64,000 nt of DNA from Bretschneidera sinensis (lineage: Eukaryota; Streptophyta; Magnoliopsida; Brassicales; Akaniaceae): assembly GCA_023935145.1 (NCBI GenBank), contig CM043705.1, positions 56,204,084 to 56,268,083 on the forward strand, read 5' to 3'. Positions 30,711 to 42,561 of the stretch are shown here, piece by piece. The notes under the pieces were generated by a model, which was given only the letters and a program-made list of their open reading frames with translations, had not been told where the DNA came from and searched no databases. Position 1 is the first letter of the stretch, and the number at the start of each line of letters is the position of its first letter. Made by a program: the position numbers and the translations under genes.

Positions 30711-31223
30711 ATGTTGGTTATTTTGAAATTTGAATTCCAACAACTATAATTTTCAGAGAAGTCATGTCTTTTTGTCAAGAAATACATTTTGAAAATCGGT
30801 ACTCTTCAATTTCTGATGGTTGTAAGTTGAAACGAAATCTATAAGTACTTTTAATAACTTCCCAATTAACCACATTTCCTTTTTTAGAATTTATTTTTCT
30901 TCTTCTTCTACATTTACATCTGAAAATAGACAATAAATTTTCTTCATTGTTTCAAAAGAGTACTTAAGGAATAATCTTTGATTTTGCTCTTAGAGATTCT
31001 TAGAGACTTCAAGTATCCTGGAGGAATATTTGTCAAAATCCAGAGCAATCTAATGGAGACAAACAAAGCCTTAACGACAGCTTTGATACGTGTCTCAAAG
31101 TCACCATAAATTCTATACTACTTAGAGATTCTGTATCCACAAATCACTTTTGACTCTCGACAGCTCAAACTGCAGTTAGGCCAATTAGTTGCGTACTTGC
31201 TTTTTTTCCTGTTTTGTTCCCAG

Positions 31224-31353
31224 TTGGGCATTCTACATAGGAGTGTCATCCCTAGAGGAGGGATTACCAGCTGAACAATGCTGCCCTTTTAGAGGAAGCC
31301 TGGTAAAGCTAGATGTTAGAACCGGTTCAATCATATGGAAAACCTATAAGCTC
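31224..31353 (+). pseudogene. PQQ/polyvinylalcohol-dehydrogenase-like exon fragment (copy 2, frame open)
   Basis: Following the acceptor-like GTTTTGTTCCCAG, the frame reads AFYIGVSSLEEGLPAEQCC, then a Phe-Arg-rich turn and GSLVKLDVRTGSIIWKTY, a blade of plant PQQ-dependent polyvinylalcohol-dehydrogenase-like proteins. The flanking intron-like sequence shows that genomic DNA, not cDNA, was captured. After KTYKL the similarity ends. It is a fragment of about 40 codons without start, stop or catalytic context, hence a pseudogene piece. Copy 1 (10167-10296) is frameshifted. Confidence 0.7.
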
Positions 31354-31753
31354 AAGCTCACCAGCCTTAAAAGGCCTTAATGAGGCTAACGAGCCTAAAA
31401 GAGCCTATAATAAATTTTTATTTTAATAAATAAAAAAATATAATACATATTAATATTATAATATATGTAAAAAAAAGTTTAAATTAATTGAAAAGATTAA
31501 CTAGCCTGATGAGTCAAACAGTTGGATATTCGAGCTCAACTCGACAAGGTAAATGAGCCAATTTAATAAGCTCGAGCTCCATTCGAAGTTTGACAAACCA
31601 GGCTTAATCTGACCAAATTCAAATTAATTCTTATAAAATTTTTATTTGGATGATAGCAATTGAAGTTTAAGAACTCCATCAATTTTATTTTTATTTATAT
31701 ACAAAATTTGTTTTTTCCTACTCCAAAGAAATGAATTAATTCTTACTAGTCTA

Positions 31754-31900
31754 ATTTAGGGATCAACATGAGTCTGTTTGGGTCGGGTTTGCCTAAAAAA
31801 TTAACCTAACACAATTATACTGGGTTGAAAAAATCTCAATTCAACCCATAAACCAATCCAACCCTAGCCCAACACATCCCATTTAAATCGGTTTGGATCA
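31754..31900 (+). repeat. GGGTCGGGTT-type repeat (copy 2)
   Basis: Collinear with 10700-10840. The start TTTAGGGATCAACATGAG is slightly diverged. Confidence 0.45.
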
Positions 31901-32130
31901 CTGGTTTAGTTTTTTTTTTCACTTTAAATTTAATACAAACATATTATCTAAAAAATATTTTACTTCAATAATTCATAGTTCATTAGATCCAAAATCAAAT
32001 CAATACAAGAATTTACTAAATCTTACAAACCATCATTTATAAATTAATTACCTAAAATCACTTCGTACAAAGTTCAAACAATCTTAATTTAAGACAAACC
32101 ATACAAAAGTAAATAAAAACTAGATTTTAA

Positions 32131-33311
32131 CCGTGTTTGATCAATCAAATTCTTCAAAACTTCAATACTAGTATAGGCTTGGTCCTAAAATATCCATAAT
32201 CAAGTCCCATCATACCATAGATATAAAAAAGTATGAACATTATATAAGCAAATCAATTCAATAAGCTTTTGGAAAGCATATTAAAAGTCCAAAAGAATTA
32301 CTTTTACGAGAATAAACGGTATTCTTCAACTAAAAAGTGTTAAAAAGAAACATCCTATAGACATTTAAATTATAATTGGCCTTTTTGATGGAAACTAGTA
32401 TTTTTTGTTGGAGGTTTTTAAGAAGAAAAAAGAAAAGAAATGGGAAGATATATATATGTAACGGCTGCTTTCAGTACTTAGCACCTTGACTCAAGAGCAA
32501 CCTATATAAATTACCAATCAAACAGCAATCTTTTCCCAAACATCACAATTTATACAAACGCATATCTTTACATACATAGGATTATTCAAATGCAAGTAAG
32601 TAACTTTTTAAGGTTTACAAAAGAAAGTAAGAAGGGGAAAATCTTCTTCAATTACAACTAATTTGTACACTTTTTCAAAGATGAAACCAAGACCACACTT
32701 TAAACTCATAGAAAGGTTCAAGTGACGAAGATGCCGTGAACTGAGACCTTACAAGGAACTTATTTCAACTTGAAATCAAGTCTTTCGGTGCTTTCCTGAA
32801 AGTTTAATAAAATGGGGTGAGCTATAAAGCTCAGTGAGAAAACATCTTACTAAAAGTAATTGCATTGGGATTTAAGCTCTTTATTTTCAAATCTTGTAAT
32901 ATAATCACTTTTTATAAACATAAATTTAGTACGACTTTGTATTACGCTTCTGATTTATGTTTCTTATTTTATTTATCATAAAAGAAGTAATCACTACAAC
33001 AACACTAATAAACTTAATTAGTTATAAAACTCTTAGTCGAAAACTTCTTCTTACACAATATAACATTAACCTTTCATAAACAACATCAATCACAATAGTT
33101 TTTAATTTACAGCAATCAACATTTCAAGCCATTCATAGGACAAATTCAAAACATGCTTCTCACGGGCTAATTACACCACATTCCCATCGTGGGCCAAATA
33201 ACTCAAACAATATCCTAACATAGTTTCCAACTTTTACAATTTAAAAGTATAAGTACACAAAATAATTAATCTTCACTACAAAGTATATCAAAATAATTAT
33301 AAACTCACAAA
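32131..33311 (+). other. AT-rich DNA, possibly a decayed chromovirus LTR
   Basis: Unit D homology ends at about 32130. From 32459 (TGTAACGGC...) there are a TATA-like cctatataaatt (32510) and a GTGAGCTATAAAGCTCAGTGAG word (32817-32838), which resembles the hairpin-plus-GTGAG landmark of the chromovirus LTR at 11850-11880. It may continue beyond the two large insertions at 48597-48703 and 58806-59520. No coding sequence is visible. Confidence 0.3.
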
Positions 33312-33316
33312 ATACA

Positions 33317-34107
33317 TGTTGGTGTTTGTCTAAGATTTAAACAGGGTTTAAAAGGGAGAAGACCTGGAGGAAATGTGTGTCGTGGCTCAGCCTCCCCCAG
33401 GCTGCGGTGCCCAGAATGGATGCAACCTGGTGAAGTTTCAGCATACTCCAGGCTGCGGCATGCCTTGTTCTAGGCCACGGCCTGAAGGCACACTGATGCC
33501 TTTTGGTTCAGCCTTTTGTTAAGTGCGTGAGGCATGTTCAAAACGCACAGGATCATTTAGAAGTGATTGAGGGCTAAGGTTGATTGGTCCTCAAGATCTA
33601 ACGGTGGATATTGATCCTCCAGATGGGTCAAGAAGATGGTGCACTATATAAAGGGTCACCTAGCTTCAAAGAGACATAACTTGTGATTGAAAGTGAGATC
33701 AATTGTAAGAAAGCAAAGACACAAAACAAGAGAGACTCATTGTAAAGGCTAGTTGTTTAGAAAGAGAGAGTAGAATAGAAAAGGGATTCAAGGGCTTGTA
33801 AGGGGAATTTTCTTGGGAAAATTCCAGGGTTAGTTCTTATCACTTTCTTTTACTTCTTCTTCCTTGGTTTTTCAAGAACTTGAGTTTCTTGGAGAAGGAT
33901 GCTGTATTTGTAAAGAACCATTGATTTACTGCAGAGAGTTCAGAGGAACTCATGGGGATGTAGGTTATTGCCGAACCTCGATAACAATTGTTGTGTCCTT
34001 TCCTTTCGTTGATTTCTGTTTCTGTTTTCGATTCATCTTTACAAGTCATTCTAGACTTGGGTGTTTGGAAGATCACCTCCTGGGCATCTCCAAGGTGATT
34101 TCCAACA
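33317..34107 (+). repeat. 5' LTR (791 bp) of the split copia
   Basis: It runs from TGTTGGTGTTTGTCTAAG to TTTCCAACA. Compared with the 3' LTR it lacks about 60 bases of the GC-rich U3 block near 33345. TATA box ctatataaaggg lies near 33643. Confidence 0.93.
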
Positions 34108-34108
34108 G

Positions 34109-34120
34109 TGGTATCAGAGC
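34109..34120 (+). other. Primer-binding site, initiator tRNA-Met type
   Basis: TGGTATCAGAGC lies one base after the LTR. The tandem second copy seen in the left-edge element is decayed here. Confidence 0.9.
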
Positions 34121-34361
34121 CGGAGGAGCTTTGGACAGCGAGTATCGAAGCTGGAACCGAAGGTGACAGAGTCAAGTCTCCAAGAATCAAAGATCAACTT
34201 CTTGGGTGATTCAAAAACAGAGTAAAGATCAAGATCAGATCGTGTTCTTAAGGGTGATTCAAGAATGGTATTGGGATCAATCTTCGATCGTGTTCTTGAG
34301 GTTTAGAAGAAGTTGGAAAGCAATTGTGGGTGCTGCATAAAACTGAGATTTTCTCCGCAAG

Positions 34362-35225
34362 ATGGCTTCAAATTTCATTGTTGAGAAGTTTGATGGAAAG
34401 GGAGACTTTGCCCTTTGGAAGCGGAAGATCAAGGTTGTTCTTATACAACAGAAGGTGGACTTGGCAATTGGAGAAGATGATGCTTTTCCAGCAAGTATCA
34501 CAGAGGACCAGTGGATTGAGATGAAGAAGATGGCATACAACACCACTTTTTTCACATGTCGGATAGTGTCACAAGGAAGTGCAGAGACTCGAAAGATCCA
34601 GCTATCATATGAAAAAACTAGATGAGTTGTTTCTTACCAAAACTCTCCCTAATAAAATTCATCTTCTTAAAAGAATCTTTGCTTTTAAAATGGATCCTAA
34701 TAAAGAGTTACAAGATAATCTTGATTTGTTTAACAAACTAGTTCAGGATTTGGCTAGTTGAAGTATAAAGTTCCTAGATGAATAATTGGCTGTTATTTTG
34801 TTAAATTCTCTTCCTGATTGTTTTGAAAGTTTAATTAATGCAATCAAATATGGAAGAGATACACTAACAAAGGAAATCGTGATTAATGCTATAAGGGCTC
34901 ATGATTTCAAAGCCAAGATGAGGGAAACATCAAGTGGAGAAGGGTTGTTCGTTAGAGGAAGGCTAGCAACTCGGAATGGCAATAGCATTCTTGGCAACTA
35001 CCGAGAGAAATCTGGAGGTAGAGGGCAGAGCCATGGGAGATCGCATTCCAAATCAAAGTTTGGAGGGAAGCGATGCTTCTACTGCAATAAGGAGGGCACT
35101 TCAAGAAAGATTGAAAGAAGAAAATGTGGGATGAGAGAGGAGGAAACCATACCAAGAATGGACAGGCTTCGGTTGCCCAGGGAGAACAGCAAGATAATGT
35201 TCTTGTTGTGTGCTCAAATGTGAGC
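34362..35225 (+). pseudogene. gag: Decayed copia gag
   Basis: It starts MASNFIVEKFDGKGDFALWK as in the left-edge copy. Frameshifts near 34580 and stops near 34760 and 34785 break the capsid domain (KTLPNKIHLLKRIFAFKMDP, then NSLPDCFESLINAIKYGRDT). A GKRCFYCNKEG zinc knuckle at about 35066-35095 is followed by a frameshift that removes the His and last Cys. About a dozen disabling changes in all; not functional. Confidence 0.88.
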
Positions 35226-35837
35226 AGGAGGCAAGGCAGTGAGAAATGAATCTTGGATACCGGGTGCACTTATTACATGTGCCCTCACAAGGATTGGTTC
35301 AAAAATTTCAAGGAAATCAAGGGAATGACACTTCTTGCTAAGTGAGTGGGATAGGAGACATCTAGTTGAGAATGTTTGATGGAGTCACAAGGCTGCTATG
35401 GAATGTGAGGTATCTTCCAGATTTGAAGAGGAATTTTATCTCATTGGGGCAGCTAGATTCCATGGGGTATTCATACAAAGCAGAGGGAGGAAAGATCAAG
35501 GTGACCAAGGGATCTTTGATATTGATCAAAGCAACAATAAAAGATGGACTCTATGAGATAATCAGAGAGACACAAATCAAGGATCAAGCAGCCAGCTTGA
35601 TGGCTGAGAAGGATAAGGCAGCTCTTTGGCACACTCGCTTGGGACATATGAGCGAAAAGTAGAGAAATTGGATTTCTGCGAGTGTTGCAATCTTGGGAAG
35701 CAACACCAGGTTAGCTTTAACATTGAAGTGCACAAGTCAAGGGCATTTTTTACTACATTCATTTGGACCTTTGGGGACCAGCAAGAACACCAACATAGGG
35801 AGGTAACTTTTACTTTCTTTCTTTAATTGATGACTAT
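35226..35837 (+). pseudogene. pol: Decayed copia protease and first part of integrase
   Basis: A degenerate protease region (about 35250-35350, WIPGALITCALTRI-like where SGCSYHMCP is expected) is followed by MFDGVTRLLWNVRYLPDLKR and the integrase zinc-binding region ALWHTRLGHMSEK...CECCNLGKQ (35620-35710). The catalytic core begins at about 35755 (HLDLWGP equivalent), and the frame stops at the gypsy insertion, within the conserved DDYS motif: DDY lies before and S after the insert. Confidence 0.85.
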
Positions 35838-37091
35838 TGATGAGTGCTAAATATTACATGTTTTAACCCCTTAGTTTACATTTGTTGAGTTCTTAGTTAT
35901 GTTATTTCATGCTATTTTATCTATTTTCTGTGTTTTCTGTGTTTTTATAGGTTTTGGAATAAAATGAAGCAATGTGGAAACTTCAGGGCTTAAAGAGAAA
36001 AAGTTGAGGATGCCTAGTGCGATCGAGCGGACAGGACGTGCGATCGATCGCACCTGCAATCGTGTGCACATGGCATGAGATCAATCACACCTGCGCTTTA
36101 GCGCACCATACTTGCGATCGATCACAAGTGACTCGCACATCCCACATTGGATAGGAAGCACTTACAGCGCGCCAAACGCATTGCATCGCAACATGCTGCG
36201 ATCGATCGCACCAGACTTGCGATCGATCTCAAAGGGGCAGTATCCTACATCGAATTTACAGTTCATTGTACTCCGAGAATTCCCATATATAAACACTACC
36301 TCATCTCATTATTCAGTGTGCAGTCTGGTGGAATTCTACTAGCATTCTAGTAGATCTCCTAAGGGCTTTTGCCACCACCGGAGGAAGTGCTGCCCAACAG
36401 CGTGTGGAATTTCTCCCAATATACAGTTAGTTTTAATTATTTTCAAGTTTTTAAGGCTTAGAACTTTTTATTGTGAAATTTAGTTTTATGATGATGGGTG
36501 GCTAAAATCTTCAGCTAAGGTTGAAGATGAAGCCTCACCATTGTTTAGCATTATATTTTCAGATATGTTTATATAATTCTGATATGTTTAGTTTAAATGT
36601 TCTATTTCAATTGTTTGAGTAAATTCTTACGATTGATAGTTTTTAATTGTTCTATTGGATATTCTGTGTGATTCATCCGATGGATACATCGAATCCTTTT
36701 CGATTAAATTGGATTTCCTTTGTGATTTGTTAAAGGCGGATACATTGGATGCTTTTGGTTTAATTGGGATATTCGTTGTTTTTTGTTTAAGTTAGATTCA
36801 TGAAATGTTTGGATAAATTATTTTTATATAGAACATGAAGATATATGCTTTACTTTGGTTGGGTGGATTCGGAAACCTTTGTGTTTTCATCATTAGTTAT
36901 TAAATCAATTTAGTTTAGTTTATATTTGTTTTGCAAAATATAATTCACTATTCGGAGCTAGGTTAAAATAAGGTTAGTTTAAATAAAAAGCTATTTTCAC
37001 AACGCAATTCCCTATGGATTTGACCTCGCACTTGCACAACACTATATTGCAAGCGATTCGTGTGCTTGCGAGTAATTTAAAACTCAAAACA
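35838..37091 (+). repeat. 5' LTR (1254 bp) of the nested gypsy element
   Basis: U3 contains repeated GCGATCGATCGC-type palindromes (36020-36240) before a tatataaacact TATA region near 36285. It lacks about 110 bases present in the 3' LTR, lost between two copies of ACTCGCACATCCCACAT. Confidence 0.92.
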
Positions 37092-37097
37092 TGTTTT

Positions 37098-37115
37098 TGG
37101 TGCCGTTGCCGGGGA
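37098..37115 (+). other. Primer-binding site, tRNA-Asp type
   Basis: TGGTGCCGTTGCCGGGGA lies six bases after the LTR. It is complementary, with one mismatch, to the 3' end of plant tRNA-Asp, the primer used by Athila-like elements. Confidence 0.8.
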
Positions 37116-37243
37116 GTTGTTTTTGTTTGTGAAATTTTTGTCTAAATTGATTTTATTTTTCTACTAGTTTAGTTAGCATTTTTGTTTTATTTTATTTTGC
37201 TGCTTCGGCTAGTTAGGTTGTTTTACTGTTTTCTGTTTGGTGT

Positions 37244-39150
37244 ATGCTTGGTCGGAGATCCCTGAATTTAGAATTGACACCTTTAGATCTCGATTTAGAA
37301 AGAACTCTTAGGAGACAGAAGAAGTCACTTGCTGAACAAGAGATAATTAAGATGGGAGAAAACTTGAGGAGCCAAGAGCAACCTGGAGCGTGGAATGTGG
37401 ACTCTACCACGTCCCTCAGAGATTTGTTCACACCAGTTGTGACTAACTCATCTTCCTGCATCGTGTTGCCACCCACCAATGCTACCCATTTTGATTTAAA
37501 GCCACATGTCATCCAACTCCTACCCTCATTTCATGGCATAGATCTTGAAAATCCTTACAGCCATGTAAAGAAGTTCAAAGATATTTGTGCCACATTCAAG
37601 TTCCAGAACTTCTCTGAGGAGTCAATCCATCTTAGACTTTTCCCTTTTTCTCTTCATGATAGAACTAGGGCATGGTTGGATTCCAACACATCCGGGTCTA
37701 TTACATCTTGGGAAAATCTGCTGAGTAAATTCTATAATAAATTTTTCCCAATGTCTAGAGTGAATGAGTACTGAAAGGAGATTAGTTCTTTCACTCAGGA
37801 GGAGGATGAGAAGTTTTCTGAGAGTTGGGAGCATTTTAAAGAGTTACTGATTAGATGCCCTCCACATGGATATGAGAAGTGGAGACTTGTTCAGTTCTTC
37901 TACCAAGGGTTGACTCAACCCAACCGTAGCATGATCGAGTCTATGAATGAGGGGGCATTCTTAAGTCTGACAGGGGATGAAGCATACAAGTCATTGGACA
38001 AACTGTCCGACAACTCATAGCAGTGGGATTTTTCAAGCCGTCGGGATAAGTCTATTCGTGCTCCTAGGAAATGAGGCATCTATGAGATTAAGGAGGAGAC
38101 TGACTTGAAGATAAAGATAAATGCTCTCACCAAGAAAATTGATGCTTTCACTATAGACAAGTCCATTAATGCTGCCAATATAATTAATGACGATTGCTGT
38201 TCCATCTGTGCTAGTCCTATGCATTTAGCACAGAATTGTCCATCTATGCCGGCTTTTGTCGAGTGTCCCATGGAACATGTAAACACTTTGAATGACTATC
38301 AGAGGTAATCAAGTGGATCCTACTCTGAGACTTACAATCCAGGGTGGCGAAACCACCCTAATTTTTTATGGAAGCAGAACCAATCGCTAAATCAGGGAGG
38401 AGCCCCTCATCATGCTTAATATCAATACCCTCCTGGATTGCCACCACCAATTACAAGTCATGGTCGCTCAGTCCATCCAGCACCAGCATCTGTTTACGAT
38501 ACTCCCACTCAAGGGCTAATGCCGGTTTCACAGTCATTGGAGGACACCTTTAAGGAGTTCATGAAGATGACCGGCTAATCCATCAGCGAAGTGAGGAGTG
38601 TGACAATAGTAAACATCCAAGCGATTGCCAATCTAGAGAGTCAAATGGGGCAAATCGCAAGTCACTTGGGTGAAAAAGAAAAAGGAAAGTTCCCCAGTCA
38701 GCCCGTGACCAACCCGAAGAGACAGTTTGCGGGTGAAAATTCATCAAATCCTACGCACAGGCAGGAACAAGTGCAATCGATTGTCACATTAAGGTCTGGG
38801 AGACAAGTGGACAATCGAGTGGAAGAGAGCCCTGCTATGCAGCAAGGGCAAGAAAGTGGCAACAAGGAGAAGAGAGATGCTGAGCCATCTACAGCCACTC
38901 CTACTGTTAATGACCCTCCTAGGTCGTTTGTACCTAAAGCACCTTACCCTGGGAGATTACAGGCACCCAAAAAAGGAGAGAAGTTTGAAGAAATTCAGGA
39001 GGTGTTCAAGCTAGTCCAAATCAATATTCCACTTTTGGACACCATCGAGCAAGTGCCATCATATGCCAAGTTCTTGAAGGACTTGATCACTATCAAGAGG
39101 AGGATGAACGTCTCGAAGAATGCATTTTTGACCGAGCAGGTTAGCTCAAT
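37244..39150 (+). pseudogene. gag: Athila-like gag, decayed (nested element)
   Basis: It starts MLGRRSLNLELTPLDLDLER. The capsid core is HFDLKPHVIQLLPSFHG..., ENPYSHVKKFKDICATFKFQ and LRLFPFSLHDRTRAWLDS, followed by SITSWENLLSKFYNKFFPMS. A CSICASPMHLAQNC zinc knuckle (CX2CX4HX4C) lies at about 38199-38240. The C-terminal half resumes at 38591. Stops at 37772 (TGA), 38018 and 38418 break it. The element at 50410 has an intact codon at the first of these. Confidence 0.9.
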
Positions 39151-40660
39151 CCTTCAGTGCAAGCTGCCGATCAAGTATAAGGACCCAGGGTGTCTTACCA
39201 TCTTTTGCATGATAGGAGTCAGCCAGATTGAAAGGGCTCTATTGGATTTAGGAGCCAGTGTGAGTCTTCTACTCTATTCAATCTATTTGCAGTTAGGGTT
39301 AGGAGAATTGAAGTCCACATCGACAACACTTCAATTGGCTGACAGGTCAGTGAAAATACCACGGGGAGTAGTTGAAGACGTTTTGATAAAGGTAGACCAG
39401 TTTTATTTTCCCATGGATTTTATTGTGCTAGATACAGAGCCGGTCCAGAATATAGGGATTCAGATACCGGTGATTCTAGGGCGACCATTCTTAGCCACGG
39501 TTAATGCCCTAATCAATTGTAGGACAGGGGTGATGAAGATTTCCTTCGGAAATATGACAGTGGAGTTGAATATTTTCGATATCACTAAGCAACCACTGGA
39601 ATTTGTTGAAGTGAGAAATATATGCTTAATAGAGGAGATTATTGAAGAGACGGTGGATGAATCAAGCATGGAGAACCCCCTGGAGGCATGCTTTGCTCAG
39701 TTTAGAGAAGATCTGGATTTGGATAAGTTACTTAAGCAAGCAAATGCCATTTTAGAGTCTGTTCCTATGGAGAGTAGTGAGAAGGAAGAGACTAAAGAAC
39801 TTGAGCATCCTAAGAAGGAACTTAAACCCTTACCGGACAATCTTCAGTATAAGTTCCTAGGTCCAGCAGAGTCTTTGCTTGTGATTGTAGCTTCAGATTT
39901 GGTTGAGACTCAAGAGAAGAAATTATTAGATGTTTTGAGAGAACAAAAGGAAGCTATAGGCTGGACCATTGAGGATATTAAGGGAATCAGCCCCTCGTTG
40001 GTAATGCACAAGATACATTTGGAGGAGAATGCCAAGCCATCGAGGGAGCCACAAAGAAGGCTCAACCCAGCTATGCAAGAGGTAGTGAGGGCAGAAGTAA
40101 TTAAGCTGTTAGATGCAGGGACATTTATCCAATCTCTGATAGCAAGTGGGTGAGCCCGATTCATGTCATGCCCAAGCGAGCTGGATTCACGGTAGTAAAG
40201 AATAAGGACGATGAGTTGGTGCCAACTCGTGTTCAGTCAGGGTGGAGAGTGTGTATAGACTACCGTAAACTGAACGCTGCCACAAGGAAGGATCATTTTC
40301 CACTCCCATTTATTGATCAGATGGTGGAGTGTTTGGCTGGGCACGAGTATCATTGTTTTTTGGAAGGTTATTTTGGATATAATCAGGTCCTCGTGGACCC
40401 TGAAGATCAGGAGAAGACAACATTTGAGGAGTGTCTGCACCATCTCACTTTGGTTTTAGTGCGGTGCAAGGAGAAGAACCTGGTGCTTAATTGGGAGAAG
40501 TGCCATTTTATGGTCAAGCAAGGTATTGTACTGGGGCACGTCATATCTCATCGAGGGATTGAGGTTGAGAAAGCAAAGGTGGACCTGATTTCCAACCTTC
40601 CACCCCCACGTACAGTGAATAAGGTTCGATCTTTTCTGGACCATGCAGGATTCTACAGGT
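39151..40660 (+). pseudogene. pol: Athila-like protease and reverse transcriptase lacking its active site
   Basis: Protease: ALLDLGASVSLLLYSIYLQL (active-site LDxGAS) to VILGRPFLATVNALINCRTG. Reverse transcriptase starts near 39960 (EAIGWTIEDIKGISPSLVMH). One base is missing near 40120 (frameshift). The palm continues RVCIDYRKLNAATRKDHFPL, but after 40425 the sequence jumps to EECLHHLTLVLVRCKEKNLV: relative to the sister element (53613-53771) an in-frame 159-base segment is missing. That segment holds FGLRNAPTTF and the catalytic FMDD. This RT cannot be active, independent of the stops. Confidence 0.92.
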
Positions 40661-42561
40661 GATTTATCCAAAATTTCAGCAAGATTGCCCGGCCCTTGTG
40701 CAAGTTATTAATGAAGGATGCCCCATTTGTATTTGATGAAGATTGTAAGAAAGCATTTGGGGATCTAAAGAAGATTCTGACGTCCACACCCATTATTCAG
40801 CCACCCAACTGGGGTGTGCCTTTTGAAATTATGTGTGACGCATCAGACTATGCTGTTGGAGTTATTTTGGGGCAGCGTGTTGATAAACTTCCCCATGTTA
40901 TCTATTATGCAAGTCGAACTCTAAACGACGCACAACTTAATTACTCTACCACTGAGAAGGAGTTGCTAGTAGTTGTTTTTGCATTAGATAAGTTCAGATC
41001 CTACTTGTTAGGATCTAAAGTCATTATCTACTCGGACCATACAGCATTGAAGTATCTTTTCTCTAAAAAAAATGCTAAATCTCGTCTTATCCGATAGATC
41101 TTGCTACTTCAAGAGTTCGACATAGAGATTCGGGATAAGAAAGGTTCCGAAAATGTGGTGGCGAACCATTTGTCTAGATTGATTGTGGATTTCACTGAGG
41201 TCACCACTCCCATTTCTGAGACCTTTCCTAATGAGTAATTGATGCACATTGCTCACAATCCCACGCCATGGTTTGCTGATATAGTGAACTGCCTTGTCAC
41301 TGGTCAAATGCCTTTGCATTGGGGGCAACAAGATAAATCAAAGTTTTTGGCCATGGTAAAACATTTTTTTTGGGACGATCGTTACTTGTTCAAGTATTGT
41401 CCCGATCAGATCATCAGAAGGTGTATTCCTGAGCATGACCAATCTAATGTCATCATATTTTGTCATGATAATGCTTGTGGAGGCCATTTCAGTGCTAAAA
41501 AGACCGCTGCAAAGATTTTGCAGTGCGGTTTCTATTGGCCTACCCTGTTCTGAGACTCTCACACTTACTGTGTATCTTGTGAGCATTGCCAAAAGCTAGG
41601 GAGTATTTTTAGGAGGAATATGATGCCTCTCAACCCCATTCTGAATGTTGAGAATTTTGACGTGTAGGGCATTGATTTTATGGGACCTTTCCCAAACTCC
41701 ATTGGCTATCTGTACATTCTAGTTGCTGTGGACTATCTGTCCAAATAGGTGGAAGTAGTTGCATGCAAGACCAATGACCATAGAGTTGTGGTCCAATTTT
41801 TGAAGAACAATATCTTTGCTCGTTTTGGTACACCTCGAGCAATTATAAGTGATGGAGGTAAGCACTTTTGCAACAGGATTTTTGAGCAGTTGATGAAGAA
41901 GTATTTCATCACACACAAAGTTGCCACTCTGTATCACCCACAGATGAGTAGACAAGTTGAAATTTCCAATCGCGAGATTAAGCACATTTTGGAGAAAACT
42001 GTGAACCCTAATAGAAAGGATTGGTCTCTGCGATTGACTGATGCACTGTGGGCATATCGAACAGCATTCAAGACGCCAATTGACATGTCTCCATACCGTA
42101 TTGTGTACGGAAAAGCCTGTCACCTTCTAGTTAAATTAGAGCATAGAGCTTATTGGGCTATCAAACAGCTGAACTTTAATCTTTTAAAGGCTGGATCCCA
42201 AAGGAAGCTCCAACTCAATGAATTAGAGGAGCTACGAAATGATGCATATGAGTGTGCACGGTCATACAAAACACAAATGAAGGAGACTCATGACCAAAAT
42301 ATTTTGAGACGAGCTTTCGAGCCGGGTCAAAAAGTTCTTCTTTACAACTCACGCCTGCATCTTTTCCCAGGCAAGCTCAAGTCTCGATGGACCGGCCCCT
42401 TTATTATTGAGTCAGTTTTTCCTCATGGGGCCATCGAGATTGAGGATCCAAAGAATCGTAACACTTTCAAGGTAAATGGGCAGAGGCTAAAACCATTCTT
42501 GGAGTTGAGGAGTCCGGACATTGAGACGATATTGTTGACGGATCCTATTAACTCTGATTAA
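40661..42561 (+). pseudogene. pol: Athila-like RNase H and integrase, decayed (nested element)
   Basis: RNase H: FEIMCDASDYAVGVILGQR, TLNDAQLNYSTTEKELLVVV and IIYSDHTALKYLF. Integrase zinc-binding HDNACGGHFSAKKTAAKILQ to C--CQKLG; core [20 protein letters not shown] with catalytic Asp, second Asp in [10 protein letters not shown], and Glu in [17 protein letters not shown]. The post-core [20 protein letters not shown] is characteristic of this lineage. It ends [16 protein letters not shown]... at 42559. Stops (41096, 41236, 41551, 41667, 41746) are mostly TGG/CAA/CAG/CGA codons changed by one transition. Confidence 0.9.

Noticed and set aside
33864..34166. 100-codon frame over the end of the copia LTR
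   Set aside because: It crosses the LTR boundary and primer-binding site and has no counterpart in other family LTRs, so chance.
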